A stretch of DNA of 64,000 bases from Metellina segmentata (GCA_947359465.1 OX375878.1:77048416-77112415), one strand, 5' to 3'; shown: positions 11,702-24,021, numbered from the stretch's first letter. Made by a program: numbers and translations. The notes: generated by a model from the letters alone, not told the origin.

Positions 11702-13060
11702 CAGGGTGTCCCGAAAAGATCAGTACAACTTCAAAAATTTATATATATAAAAAAAGAATAGGCCTACAGCAAAACTAGTTGCAACAGTAGATAGAATAAA
11801 ACATAATGTTTTTTTCTACAATATGTTTCTGATTATAGATAGCGCTGCATAACACGCAAACGATTATTAAAGAATTCAGTTATTCAAAATGGCGGATCCC
11901 GTGAAGAAAGCTCAATGTGTCGAGTGGTCTCAAATCCATGAAAGCTCAGTCGAAAAATAAATCCGATTCACAAACGCAAAGAAATTATGTGTAAGATATC
12001 TAAAATTGTTATGTAAAAGATGCTGTGTACCGAACAAAAGTTAACAATGTCGTGGAATTTAAACATAAAAGATCCAAACAGCTGTAGATGCCGTTTATTT
12101 TAGCATGCTAAAACGTTTGTGGATTGAATTGGAATATCGTCTTGATAATCTTCGTGCTACGAAAGATCTCATGTGGAAATTTACTAAGGTAGTAGAAAAA
12201 AACCTTTTGAGTTATTTTATCTATTGTTGTAACTAGTTTTGTTGTCAGCGTATTTTTTTAATGAACTAGGGGGCTCCACTCTCTGCTCGCTATCGCTCGT
12301 CAACCCCCGATGATTGCTACGCAATCATATTTAGTTCACTTCGCGAATTATACTGTTCAACATTGAGCGGGAGAGATTGCTTCACAATCCATCCCCATTT
12401 GTATCGCTGCTGGAATGATCTCGACCTCTAGTACGACTTTAATTGAAGGTTCCCTTCCCATTGCGATAGTTATCGCATGCTCCCGAGTAACGGAAAATTG
12501 TCTACTTTTTTAGCCAGATTAGCGGATACGTATATAAGCCGACCCCCATACTTTAGCTTTAGAAAACGTTCCAAAAATTTTTGGCCTATACAAGGAAATA
12601 TACGGTAAATAAAAACAAATCTTTTAAAAAATGTCAAGAACAAAACATCTCATTTCCACATAAAAAAGGAAATCGTTAAGGAAATAACATATTGTTGAAA
12701 TTAAAAGCAAATCTCATCATAACTTTAAATATTTTAGCTGATCCGTGTTGTAATAGTACTTTTTAAGATTTTCATATTCGACTGTTGCTATGCAAACGGC
12801 GAGCAAATTTGCCGGTTCTTCTGAAAACATTGCAAACTTTCTAGCGCGTAGTACTCTCAAATTTTATGAATGAATTAATTAAAAAAATATAACTGTGTTT
12901 ATGGTCTGCGCGTGCACCAAATTCATTAACCCTTTGAACCACAAGATTCGCTATCACGTGAATCGATATCTGCCAATTACAAGGCGAATAAACCTGAAAA
13001 ATTATTTTCTTTTATTATAGAAAGATTTTTGAAGTTGTACTGATCTTTTTTGACACCCTG
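11702..13060 (+). mobile_element. mariner-like element remnant with TIRs
   Basis: The left end CAGGGTGTCCCGAAAAGATC plus AGTACAACTTCAAAAAT is mirrored on the right by ATTTTTGAAGTTGTACTGAT plus CTTTTTTGACACCCTG. Around 12087-12200 the plus strand reads AVDAVYFSMLKRLWIELEYR followed by LDNLRATKDL, which resembles the extreme C-terminus of a mariner/IS630-type transposase (LERxWxxLEYRLDxxRxT). The rest of the transposase is absent or decayed. A Helitron-like element sits inside from 12266. Confidence 0.7.
12266..12545 (-). mobile_element. Helitron-like element, family A, nested
   Basis: On the minus strand the segment ends TGGAGCCCCCTAG followed by T, and shares with positions 1-172 the blocks TCCGCTAATCT and AATTTTCCGTTACTCG. 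It contains short palindromic motifs (ATGATTGCTACGCAATCAT; GATAGTTATC). The 5' boundary (right side here) is not resolved. It interrupts the mariner-like element at 11702-13060. Confidence 0.55.
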
Positions 13061-13273
13061 CATATAACTCAAGGGGGTGCTCTGAAAGACTCTAGCACCG
13101 TAGCTAAGACTGCGTTGGAGATTTTAGGGGAGTGGCAAAAAATTATTGCATAAGGGCGCTTCTTAGCCATAGCGCGGCACTGGGTGAATAGAGTGCAATG
13201 AAGAGAGTGGGTAATCGTAAATGAAAAGTCTAATCAAGAGATACGGAAGAGAAAACAAGTTTGGGAACCGCTG

Positions 13274-14522
13274 ATGTGGGTGATTAATGCCCCTCAAGAA
13301 CCTACTGGCACTTTTATCAGCTTAGTTTTTTATGAAAACCCAAATAACCCAAATAATAGCTATTCACACAAATAACGCTCCAATCTTGGCAAACAGGAAA
13401 GATGCAACATCATAAAATTTCTAGTCCTGGTTATTAGGATTTCCTTTTTCTTTATTTAAAATTTTTGATTTGTTACATTCACAGAGTAAAATAGACACAT
13501 CTATTTACTCCCCGTGTTGTTACATTGTTCTTCGAGGAGTACTATATGCGTATTTATTTTACTGGTCAACTGTCTTATCACATTCCTTCAATGTTACTTA
13601 GACAGTTGGCTTGATGCCCATTTTTTTTTTGTACGAGTAAATAAAATTATCTGTTTGTGGGGTGATTTCGTGTTGTTAGTTTCAGTTCTACTTCCACAGA
13701 AAAACATTTCGTTATCGCTTATATTTGTCACTCAGAAAAGCAAATCTAACAGCGTCGTAGAAAAGTACAAAATCGCATAACATTTCTCAGTAATAAATCT
13801 ACATAAATATTCCATTAACGTACGTGACACGGAAATCGAAAGTATTTGTATATTGGCGAATGGGGAAGCAAACGAATATGAGCAATGTAAATTCAACGTC
13901 TACTGGAATTTACAGCGAAGTTTAAATATGCTTGACTTAAACTACAGAGTTGTATAAGATTCATCAAACTTTTCTAAAACACTTGTCGTTCGAATTAAAT
14001 TCTACAGCAGTCGTATTGCAGTGAGAAATTGAATGGGCTTAGATGTTAAAAATATTCACTCGGTTTGGTGTATGGGTTGAAATTGAAGTTGACGATCTTT
14101 ATCACATCTTATTTAAGAAGCTAATTGTTGTGTCAAGACTGAAGTGTGCACTTTTTGACACGGACTTCATCGGAAGTAAGAAAACATTCAACCAAACACA
14201 CACAGTGATGCTGCAATACATTTTTGATGAATTTTACATAATTTGAAAGAAGAAATGCACATATAAATGAATATATTCACTTAAATGGATTTAGATGAGT
14301 ACGTTTTGAATTGCGTGTAATGACATAACGGTAAATAAGGAAAACAATCAAGAAACTAGCACAGATGCTATACACAGATCTGCTAGTATGAAGTAAACTT
14401 GCAAAATACTTTCATTAAAACAGCTGTAAAACAGTCAATATGTCATTTAATATATCATCATATTTTATATCAATCATCATATTTTATATGCATAAGTTTA
14501 TTATTATGACATGCTCACATAA
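13274..14522. other. unassigned AT-rich sequence
   Basis: Short open frames only (13514-13780 and 14043-14246 on the plus strand), without motifs. No transposon ends seen. Confidence 0.45.
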
Positions 14523-14960
14523 TCTGTCTCTATATATAAAGCAGAGTTGTCGTCTGTATATCACTATAACAAATCTACACCATTTCACCAATCCACACCA
14601 AATTTGGTACATGTATATTTTTTCCTGCGGGAAACGTAGGTTACATATTAACCCACTCTGTTCGTCCAAGGTGTGCAGTGGTCTTAAAAACAATCTTAAA
14701 TTTCCTTAGGTAAAAGCATTGAGTATAAAAAAAATTGTATTACGCAACTCAGTTTGTTTTATTGATGAAAAACAACTTTTCCAGTAAAACTGTTTCACCA
14801 GTATTGCTCGGAAACAATTTCTTCCGAAACAAATTAAATTATAATACTTATGTTCGAACTGATTTTTTAGTTTTTCCTATTCGACAAATAATTTATAAAT
14901 ATTTGATTAATGAGAGAAGGATGTTTAAAATATTAAAGTTTTCCTAATTAACACACATTT
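14523..14960 (+). mobile_element. Helitron-like element, family B, 5' part
   Basis: The segment begins A|TCTGTCTCTATATATAAA, a TC start with the usual TATATATAAA follow-on. It aligns in order with 48795-49160 through CACACCAAATTTGGTAC, a block near TTTTACCAGTATTGCT, and AACATTTGATTGATGA-like sequence. The 3' half is missing. Confidence 0.5.
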
Positions 14961-15409
14961 TGAAATGGTACATAAAAAATCTCAAGCGAAAGACTCATTG
15001 ATCATAAAATCGTAGTTTTGCTATTCGATATCTGTCAACGTCAGAATTAATGTTTTATTTTATAAATTTGTCAGAACCTGAACAAGCTCCACACAGTTCA
15101 GTCATCTTAACAAAATTTTCGTTCTCGCTCAATGTTTAACCTCTGACATCTGATGGATCGAACAAACATTGGGCTTTGTACAGGTTTTTCAGAAAGAACA
15201 CCATAACTTTGAAATGAAATTACTACGAAACAATGGTGGATATATGAAATAAGTGGTAAGTTTTATTAGCAAGAATGGAATTTGAAATAGACATGTTTAC
15301 AAAATTAGTTTCAACTTTGGATAATAGAAGGCGTTGCAATTTCGGTTCTTTTCCCCCTTTAAATAGTGTGTAAATTGTCATTCGTAAACAAGCGTCCAAA
15401 TCACATTAC

Positions 15410-15815
15410 AATGGATTCAAAATGGCTACCTTGAGCAGCAATCACTTGACGCAAGGGAAAGGAGAACGTTGAAGCCACTTGCCGCAATGAAATGGATACA
15501 CATGCCTAGGAGACGAACTGTTCAAGCTGTTATAGCTTTTGAGGATGTCCTTCAAATAGCCCCAGAGAAAGAAGTTGCATGGATTGAAATCCGTGGAGTA
15601 TGGAGGCCAATCTATTCCGTTGCCAATCTCTTAGTAATAATTTAGAGCAAGGACTCTGTCATTAAAGTATTCGTCAAGGAAGGTGAACATTGCAGAAGTA
15701 CGGTGTTTTCGGGCCACCATCCTGCATAAACCACGAAGTGTCTGGTGCATCCGCTTTGTTTCAATGAATACACGACACGAATTCCCTCCTTCAATAGTTT
15801 ACTACTAAACTTCCT
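15410..15815 (-). pseudogene. mariner-like transposase C-terminal remnant
   Basis: The minus strand reads RVFIETKRMHQTLRGL, then WFMQDGGPKTPYFC (the QDG block with the second aspartate), a frameshift, FLDEYFNDRVLAL, a stop, then EIGNGIDWPPYSTDFNPCNF and FLWGYLKDIL (third acidic position and the WGYLK signature of mariner-type transposases). The N-terminal half and first catalytic aspartate are missing. Confidence 0.75.
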
Positions 15816-15905
15816 GCCGCTCTTTGCCAGTTTAAGATATAGAAGTTTGAAAAATAGCCACTTCTCAGCTGTATTTCATGCTTACAAAAACTGCATCGCC
15901 TTCTA

Positions 15906-16157
15906 TTAGCCAAAATTGTAACTAATCTTTAAATCAGTCTAGTTCAAATTTCAGACACACCCATTAAATGTACCTCTTGTTTCATATTTCTACCGATCGC
16001 GGTTTCACAGTTATATCATTTCAAAGTTCTATTCAAAATTAAAGTTGAAACTAATTTTTTAAACCGATATATTTCAAATTCCAGACCCGCCCATTAAATG
16101 TACCTCTTGTTTCATATTTCTACCGATCACGGTTTCGCAGCTATGTCATTTCAAAGT
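15906..16157. repeat. tandem duplication of the right TIR
   Basis: Two copies with a 130-bp offset share CCCATTAAATGTACCTCTTG then TTTCATATTTCTACCGATC and CGGTTTC..CAG. The second is the true element end. Only one inverted counterpart exists on the left at 15205-15330. Confidence 0.8.
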
Positions 16158-16169
16158 TAGGCAGTCCTT

Positions 16170-17110
16170 TCTGAAAACCCCTGTGTTTGTCAATGGAACG
16201 TCAACGGTACATGCAACGAGATAATTGAGTTCAGAGAATTCACGAACACACGCAACCCTGACGTAATTTGTCTGCAAGAGACGATCACTTCAAGTCCAAC
16301 AATAACATACATATTACAAACTACAACCTTTACAGAATTAACATTGATGTACCCTCAAACTCAAAAGCCAAAAGAGGCACTGCAATTTTTGTCAAAAAAT
16401 CTTATCACGCACTATCAAAATATTACCCCTTCACTAAACTATATCCAAGCAACAATTATTACAACTACGCATCCAAAATTTAAGCTCATTTTGATTATTT
16501 CTATTTACAACTCTTCAAGTCTCATTTGCTAATTTCACTAACGATATTGAAAAATTGTTTCGATCAATAATCAGGTTGTCATATGCGGCAATTTAAATGC
16601 ACATAATCAGTTCAGGAACTGCATATATAATTCTAGAGCAAGAGCAAAAATTCTTAACCTTGCCACCAATTGGGAACTACAATAGCAGCATCCACCGAAC
16701 CAACCAGAATCAACTTTAAGTCAGCTTATGTCATTGATAGTTTGCTCTCCTAAAAAACTTTTAATTACAAATTCTCAATTATTGATTCTATCCCTGAACT
16801 CCCTTTGACCATAATCCTGTTCTCCTTAATTTTGAATTTCGAATCCATCCTACTCTCCCTATTATCAACAGAACTACATACTGGAAATACTACATATCTT
16901 TTCAATTATTCTTAATGCAACTGCTACTTAACTCAAGTAGTTCAGTCAAATCTCTACCTCAAAAGATATTGATGAGACAACGACCAAAATCAATAATCAA
17001 ATTCTTCTGACCTATCTCCTCTAAATTCACCACTTCCAACTATCAAATCTACCTCCCAGCTGAAACAAAACAACTAATCAAAAAAGTAATCGAATTAAAA
17101 AATCCTGGCT
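16170..17110 (+). pseudogene. non-LTR ORF2 endonuclease domain, degenerate
   Basis: Translated pieces in several frames give VCQWNVNGTCNEIIEF, NPDVICLQET (catalytic glutamate of the endonuclease/exonuclease/phosphatase fold), YNLYRINIDVPSNSKAKRGT then AIFVKKS, and VVICGNLNAHNQFRN (the GDxNAHH block with D changed to N). Frameshifts and stops separate the pieces. The domain acts at target-primed insertion in live elements; this one is dead. Confidence 0.75.
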
Positions 17111-17173
17111 AAAAACAAAGGGCACCCCCGCCCAGAGATCTAAAACTACAGATTGTTGGGTAGAATATATATA

Positions 17174-18042
17174 CACAGTCCAGTCACATTAATGTGACCA
17201 CCACCTACTTTAGACGTCAACGTGAAATAACCAATCACAAAAGGCAGGTGGCAGCACATTGCAGTGGGTGTATATAAAGGATGTCCTGGTGCATCCGAAA
17301 GCATTTCAATCGTTGGCGTAATGCAGAAGCGTAGCGATTTATCTGACGTCCAAAAGGGCATGATTATTGGCTTTCGGGCCAAGGGTGGAAGCATTTCGGA
17401 AACGGCTAATTTTGTGAACTGTTAGCGTGCCGCCGTGGTAAAAGTAAACTGTGCATGGCAAAATGCCACTATCCAAAATCAGCGGCGTGGCACATGTGGT
17501 GCACCACGGGCTATATATGACAGAGACGAACGAAGGCTACGGAGATGCGTTCGGGCGAATAGACGTGCAACTGTTGAGCAACTGACCGCCCAGATGAACC
17601 AAGGGGCTACCAAGAGTGTATCCTCAACAACGGTTCAGCGAACGTTGCTGCGCATGGGCCTCCGCAGCAGACGCCTGGTTAATGCACCTACGCTGACTGC
17701 TGCTCATCGGCGACGAAGGCTGGAATTTGCACCCCAGTACCGCAACTGGACGTCCACAGAGTGGCGACAGGTGGCTTTTTCCGATGAATCACGTTTTATT
17801 CTCCATCGGACAGATGGACGTTGGCGTATACGGCGTGAAACGTCTGAAAGCAAACACCCTGCAACAATTTCCGGAATGATCCAGGCTAGAGGAGGGAGCA
17901 TTATGGTTTAGGGAATGTTTTCCTGGCATTCACTGGGTGCAGAAACCTAATTGACTCTCTTCCTGCACGTTTCGCAGCAGTCCGCTCTGCCAAAGTTGGT
18001 TATCCTGGCTTTTGACAGGTGGTCACATTAATGTGACTGTGG
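17174..18042 (+). mobile_element. Tc1-like transposon copy B
   Basis: Ends are the same inverted CAGTCACATTAATGTGACCA as copy A, with TA at 17172-17173 and at 18043-18044. The right end has lost three bases relative to copy A. It lies inside the non-LTR remnant and its right end runs straight into an AT microsatellite. Confidence 0.9.
17321..18015 (+). pseudogene. Tc1-like transposase, nonsense-mutated and deleted
   Basis: The start MQKRSDLSDVQKGMIIGFRA is followed in frame by GGSISETANFVNC and then a TAG. The downstream frame (17435-17911) holds the helix-turn-helix region and AFSDESRF, the first catalytic aspartate. A second TAG follows GGSIMV, where tryptophan is expected, and a large deletion joins FSWHSLG to RNLIDSLPARF near the C-terminus. 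The second and third catalytic residues are gone. The deletion breakpoints differ from those of copy A, so the two copies decayed independently. Confidence 0.88.
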
Positions 18043-18225
<183 letters not shown>

Positions 18226-18339
18226 TCAATAATCTGCAGCTTTAGATATTGATAAAGACATTGTATAATGTTCTAGAAACCCCGTATACAGTTCTTGAAA
18301 CTAATAGGAAATTCCATTTTTAAAAAAAGCTAATTAAAC

Positions 18340-18960
18340 CATTACTATTTTTCCATTCAAAATCGTAAAATCAAAAAATCTCCTGGAACTGAAGGTATCA
18401 CTAACAATATGATTCAAAATTATTTTTCGCTCCAAATTATTCTTATCACTATTCAGATTATTTATGCTATTTTCAAATTCCAACGCTTCAGAACCCCCTC
18501 AAAAACAGCAAGTATTATCCCTATTTTAAAACCTGATAAACCACCTCAAATCTCAATTAGTTACAGATTAATCTCTCTACTTCCCACATTAAAATCGCAG
18601 AAGCGATCATTCTTGAACACTATAAATAATTTATTTACACGAACCACATTATGGTGACCCAACAGTTTGGCTTCACCCTTCACCTCTGCACTAACCACCA
18701 ACTACTGAAAGTCATTAAATACAAACATTCAGAAAGATCACACACCTAAAGTAGACACACAGGCGCTGTTTTCTTCTACATTCCCAGAGCAGTTGACAAA
18801 GATTCGAGACCTAATCTATAAAATGATAAATTCAATTTTCCGACTATATTATCCACTATATTTCTTCAATCCATATTTCTTCCTTCCAAATTAAACTTTA
18901 CGGACAACCTATCCATTGGCTTTACAGACCAAATAACTAGGAGTAATCCCACATAGACCA
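18340..18960 (+). pseudogene. non-LTR reverse transcriptase fragment, degenerate
   Basis: Pieces read PGTDGITNNMIQNYF, TASIIPILKPDKPP and then YRLISLLPTLKS, QFGFTLHLCTNHQLLKVI and TGAVFFYIPRAVDKDSR (position of the AFD motif). These follow the order of RT motifs 0 to A in jockey-type elements. The YADD region is absent because the 19-23 kb element begins here. Confidence 0.75.
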
Positions 18961-20089
18961 AGAGATAGAACACATTTTATTTGTCCGAGTTTACCATAAA
19001 CTTGGGTCTGTATTTAAGAATACTCATAACCCACAGTCTTCAAAAAGGCCTTTTTGAAGTTGGCGAGTAATGACGTCATCAATATGGTTGCCGTGCCAAC
19101 GTGTGACACTTTACTTAAACGAACTTAGCTCATCAACGAAGAGTCGTAGAGCATTGTTCTTTTTTTTTAATTACTCGAAATGAAATAACCTTGTGTGTTT
19201 CATGTAATACCAACATAGTTCGTAAGTGTAATAGTTTTCCTAATATTTAGCCTGTGAAACGTACATTTTACGAGTTTTTTGTTTTTGTTTTATATTGAAT
19301 GTTTAAAACCCAACAACTCTTAAACCGTTAAGAAAATAAAAAATAGGCGACATTTAAAATGTTTTGCTGATTGTGAATATTTGAAAACTGCCATAAACAT
19401 AGACTATGGATGCATAACGAAATGGCTCTTATAGTAACATAGTAGAACATAGTAAATGGCAGTTATTGTCTTACTCTTTAAGCCAAGAACTGCTTGACCA
19501 GCCCTCTCTTTGTTACGGGGATCTTGAGTTAAATCTAACCTCACTGTAATGTATTATAATCGCAAAGACTAAATAACAAACAAATAAAATAACATATTTG
19601 TATGTATATTTCGTCCATTGCATTGTATATGTCTTCACAGTAGTACCTATGGACCTAAATTATGTTTTAAAATTACTCTAACGTAATACTTATCTGTTAA
19701 TCAACTAAAACGCTTGCTAAATCTTAATAGAAAGTTAATGTTAATATGTATAAATGATACGGAAGATCGCATGCTATCTAGATAGGTGCTTGAATAGAAA
19801 AAGAACATTTTTAAGAGGAATTGTCCCTCAAGACCATCCCTCCGAGTCATATCAGCGGCGCGCACTACCGGATGATATTAATTATTTAAATCTAAAATGG
19901 TAAATATCAGAATTCTTCGTTTTCTAATCCTAAGATTTCTACTGTGTTAATGACCGTGTGAATTTACTACTGCACAGGTGCAAAGATGTTACTTAGATTA
20001 GATGCTATACAGAAATTGACTCCAATACTTTTTGCTTGCAGTAGACTTACCTATGCTCTCTGAATGACTGTTTATTGAACTAAAATATT

Positions 20090-22320
20090 GACTCAATGTG
20101 CACTGGTACAAAACAGGCCCTTTCTCAAGGTGATCTGTCTATAAAGCTCTCTGAAACATCTATTCCACGAATTAACATGGCTCTTGAACAAACAGTAAAC
20201 GCTGGTGCAGCATCAAGACTTACTGGTATTGCAACGTTTGTCAACATTGATTCAGCTAGGGATATGTTGATGAAAACTAGATCATTGAGGAGCAAAATAG
20301 AACCAAGTTTGTTGGAAGGCGGTGGCATATCCAGGAAACCAGACTCTAAACAGAACCTTCAAGCAAGTCGGATCGAAAAAGACAACAAAGATGTTGAGGG
20401 TGTATAATATCTTCACTCAAGAGCTTTTCAGATCATTTTGAAGAAATGGACAGAGAAACTCCTCTTAGAAACATATCATTTGGACATACTGTGGACGATA
20501 AGTAAGTAAAGATATCCTAAGTGAATACATACTTCAAACACCGAGGCCTTTAAAAATTTTACGACGTTGTATGTTAGTGATCGAAGAAATGTTCAACTAA
20601 TACCAAGAAAAATTATTATGGACTGTACTTTCTGTGTGTGCTTCTAAAACTATCCAAGGATCAGATAAAAAGCTCCATGTCGTAAAATGCACCCGTGATC
20701 TTTTTGTAAGACTTCTCAATATTGCCTGTGCCATGAGGGGTGCTTTGGCCTATCCTCTTACCCCAGTTCGCCTAGCTATTGGACAGATGGATGGCTCCCT
20801 GAATTAAACATGCAAATAAAAACTGATGCATAAGTTGAAAGAGCTTCAAAAAGAACATATCGTATCTTCTCGCTCCAGCTACTGTAGATACAATTGTCTC
20901 TGATACCATGTTCTTCCTGCACATACATATATTTCCGGATAACTAGGAGATCTTGCCAACAACATTCTAGGATTAATCTGTAAAGGAAAAGCTACAGAAA
21001 TTCACTTAGTTTCTGATGTCTATGCCGTTCCAACTATCAAGGATACGGAAGATGACATTCTTAATGCTAAAACATTAGTGAATGAAATAAAAATGTTTGG
21101 ATCAGAACAAAAAACTTCAAAAATGTCTTCAGTGGCTCTACGAACTGAGCCGCTCAAGACATCTTAAACAAAGTTTTTTTGCAAATAATGGAAATCTTCC
21201 AAATAGTGCCACATGCTAAGCAATAAAAAGTTATATAATACTGTAGAACAGACTTGTTACAAGTACTCATGCATAGGCGCCAACATGGGCGTAAATGAGG
21301 CGAAAGAACTTTCCTGCCAACACAATGAAGCAAATACGAGGATAATTTGGTACATTACTAACACGGCTCGAAATGATGAAGAGAAATATGTTTTGGTGCG
21401 AGCAAACTCTTAAGGTATTTTAGTGTTAATGGTCTATCACCAAAAGAACTTGAATGCACACTTATGGCTTGAATGTGGTGTATCTTCAAACAACTCAAGA
21501 AGATTATATTAACGTCTCAAACATAGCAAAAGAAGTAGAAAGTGAAATAGCTGACGGCCTCCCAAGCTTTCACGCCTTGAGTGGTTCACATTTTACACTG
21601 CTGCTTTTTCCAGACAAGGTAAAATCAAACCATTTAACATTCTCATAAAAAGCATGGCTCGTAAAAAATCGTTTGGAGAGTGGGGGTGCCAGCTCAGGTG
21701 TTGCTTCGTCATCTGACCGTGGTTCAAAATTACAAGATGTTGTCCTCGGATCTTTCCTTTAAGGGACTGATCCCGGACCGTCGTCAATAACCCGTTGTGT
21801 TGCTCTAGTACGACGTTAACTAAAATTACCATTACCATTTACCATCGTAAAAAAATCTTTGGCTAAATTAGTAGAATTTATCTTGGTAGATGAATAATTG
21901 CTGATTGGTGTAGAGATATTTGTGTATGGCCATCCTTCGTACTTCTCAGTATCAGATGTGAGATACAGTATTTAAAAAAGAAAACGTCTTCTCTGCTAAC
22001 ATGTAAACCGTTGTCAAAACTTAGGCCAGTAGTTCCTACTTTTCTTCTTCCGTCAAAAGCTGCTTTGGAACAAAAAGTCAAACGGAGCAATAATGTATCC
22101 TGGATGTGAAAACGTGCAAAGCCCTGGAAAACATTGACTCAACCTGTCACGGATGGAATTTAGCAAACGGGAAATACCAAGTAGGTGGTATAAAAGGCCT
22201 ATGTCATCTGATATTATTCCGCCTGAAAATGGCGATACTTCTGCAAGTGAGGATCAAGTTGCACAGACTCCGATGATGAGTAATATAGACAGTAGACAAA
22301 AAACTACTTAAACGAGAACG
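20090..22320 (+). pseudogene. degenerate protein of the long-TIR transposon, unknown family
   Basis: The best N-terminal open piece is 20096-20407 (blocks SIPRINMALEQTVNAG and FVNIDSARDMLMKTRS). Later pieces read LAYPLTPVRLAIGQMDGSLN near 20740, LANNILGLICKGKATEIHLV near 20960, ANTRIIWYITNTARNDEE near 21330, VYHQKNLNAHLWLECGVSSN near 21440, FSRQGKIKPFNILIKSM near 21620, and TCHGWNLANGKYQV near 22150. The block order resembles an uncharacterised repeat-borne family I recall from arthropods and cnidarians (EADTRI, LNxHLWMECGVSSNN, AFxRKGKxRPF, HGWTxxxxG). Frame changes and stops are numerous, and a SINE interrupts it at 21668. The catalytic mechanism is not known to me. Confidence 0.6.
21668..21840 (+). 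mobile_element. SINE family 1, 3' part
   Basis: Core GTTTGGAGAGTGGGGGTGCC, then TCGTCATCTGACCGTGG, GATCCCGGACCGTCGTCAAT and GTACGACGTTAACTAAA with an (ATTACC)n tail. It begins inside the transposon protein and lacks the tRNA-like head. Confidence 0.8.
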
Positions 22321-23088
22321 CAAATGCTAATTTTAAATTGTTTTTGTACAGTGCATTTTTTCCAATGTGACATACATTGTAAGATTTATCATTAGTTTCA
22401 GATTTAGTTAATTAGCAGATAAATAGTAAGTTAGAGTAATTATAAAAGCATATTTATAATTTAGATCCATAGGTACTAGTGTATACACAAAGACAATGAA
22501 CTAAATACACAAAAAAAATTTAATATTTTATTTGCTTGTTACTTAGTCTTTGTGATTATAATGCATTACAGAGAGGTCAGTGTTAACTCAAGATCTCCTC
22601 TACAGAGGGCTGGTCAAGTAATTCTTGGCTTCAAAAGTAAGACAGTAATCGTCAATTTTCTATCTCGTTGTGCATCCATAGCCCATGTTTATGGTATTTT
22701 TCAAATCCCCACAACCTTAACAAACATTTTAAATGTTGCCTATATTTTATTTTCTTATATCTTATATATTTTTTCAGGGTAAATTTATAGAAAACTATTA
22801 CACTTACGAAGTATATGGGTATTACATAAAACAATGATTATTTCATTTCGAGCAATTTAAAAAAAGAACAACTGCGGAGCTGGTTCGTTTAAGTAAAGTG
22901 TCACACTTTGGCGAGGCAGCCATATTGATGAAGTCATTACTCGACCCCACCATTCGCCAACCTTTAGAAAAGCATTTCTGAAGACTATAGGTTAGGGGTA
23001 ATCTTAAGCATGTAACAAAGTTTATGGAAAACTTGGCATAAATAAAAGTAGTCTCTCTCTCTCTCTCTCTTGGTCTAACACTCTCATA

Positions 23089-23225
23089 CAGGGGTTGGAC
23101 AAAATATGGAAACACCTCTTGAAAAGAAATGTTTCTTCTAGTGAAATGCATTGGTGGCTTTGGTGTTTTCACCTACTGATGCTACAACGTTGTAAATACG
23201 CTGCGCAGTTCAGTCGTTGTCGGGG
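23089..23225 (+). mobile_element. Tc1-like element, solo left end
   Basis: TA at 23087-23088 is followed by CAGGGGTTGGACAAAATATG and GAAACACCT, a terminus characteristic of one Tc1-like group. No matching right end was found in the window. Confidence 0.65.
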
Positions 23226-24021
23226 CACTCTGTGAAGTTGTAATTGCACCCTGATTTTTAAAGCGGGGACGCTACCCACACTATCCTACGAGACCTTCCA
23301 TTGGTCAACCCTAGTGGCCCACAGGATGTGAGGCTACGGGGTCAATTCTGTTGTTTGAGAGACTCGCTGACATAATTGGGGAATGGACCTGTCCTTTTGA
23401 TCTTGTTTCGCTTTTAGTTACAAGAGTGTAATCGCACCGGAACGGGAGCAAACGCCTTCCGAGTATAGTCACTAACCAATTTAGATAAGAATATTTGGAA
23501 CCAAAGGGTTTACCCTCTGGTCACCGATGCGTACAGAAAAATCATGGCATTTTTTTAAGGTACAGTTCTCTAACTTTGTGTATATGATTAATTAATGAAA
23601 GCAATGAGGTAGCCTTGGAGGTGGATCATTCGATCCACTTCCCATCGATTTACAGGGTGTTCTATTCAATTACTAACCCATTGTCTCCGATTGCGGGCTT
23701 AAGCGCTATTTTTCTAAGCTGTTGCTTCTTATTTAATTGCCAATTATTGGATTTCTTAATGACCATTCAGAGTTCACTAGGGAATAGAACATCCAACAAA
23801 TGGGGAAACAAACCACTTAGCATTCATTTTGTCTGGATGCAAGTCACCTTAGACTAACTAACTAACTAACACCAACACACACTCCCGAGTCACCTTAGAG
23901 ACGCATCCTCTAAATTAGTCTCTGGCCTCTTACTGGGCCCTTTTTTAGCATAAGTTGAGTTCAAAACAACAACTATGCAGCATTGGCACGGTGTGATGGG
24001 ATGAATGTAGACAACAGTGGA
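23226..24021. other. unassigned sequence
   Basis: Moderate complexity, no recognised gene. The 80-codon open frame at 23615-23857 has no motif I know. Confidence 0.4.

Larger units (their letters stand above)
11155..13273. mobile_element. hAT-like element, host of a nested insertion
   Basis: The left end CAGCGGTCCCAACCTG and the right end GTTTGGGAACCGCTG are inverted copies of the CAGCGGTTCCCAAC-type terminus seen in many hAT elements. The 8 bases outside (ATCTAAGT left, ATGTGGGT right) match at five positions, compatible with an eroded hAT 8-bp target duplication. Subtracting the mariner-like insertion at 11702-13060 leaves about 760 bp and no transposase, so it is non-autonomous. Confidence 0.65.
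15206..16157 (-). mobile_element. mariner-like element with long TIRs
   Basis: The left end TAACTTTGAAATGAAATTAC and about 120 further bases reappear inverted on the right, ending TCATTTCAAAGTTA. TA flanks both ends (15204-15205, 16158-16159). The right TIR is present twice in tandem. Between them is a minus-strand transposase remnant. Confidence 0.75.
18966..23055 (+). mobile_element. 4.1-kb DNA transposon with about 200-bp TIRs, unclassified
   Basis: 18966-19178 and 22851-23055 are inverted copies. Shared blocks in order from the outside are TTTTATTTGTCCGAGTTT / its partner near 23030, CATAAACTT, AGTCTTCA, GAGTAATGACGTCATCAATA (GACTTCATCAATA on the other side), GTGTGACACTTTACTTAAAC and TTACTCGAAATGAAATAA. 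The interior carries a degenerate plus-strand protein and a later SINE. Right of the element is a (CT)n run. I see no clear target-site duplication. Confidence 0.75.
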
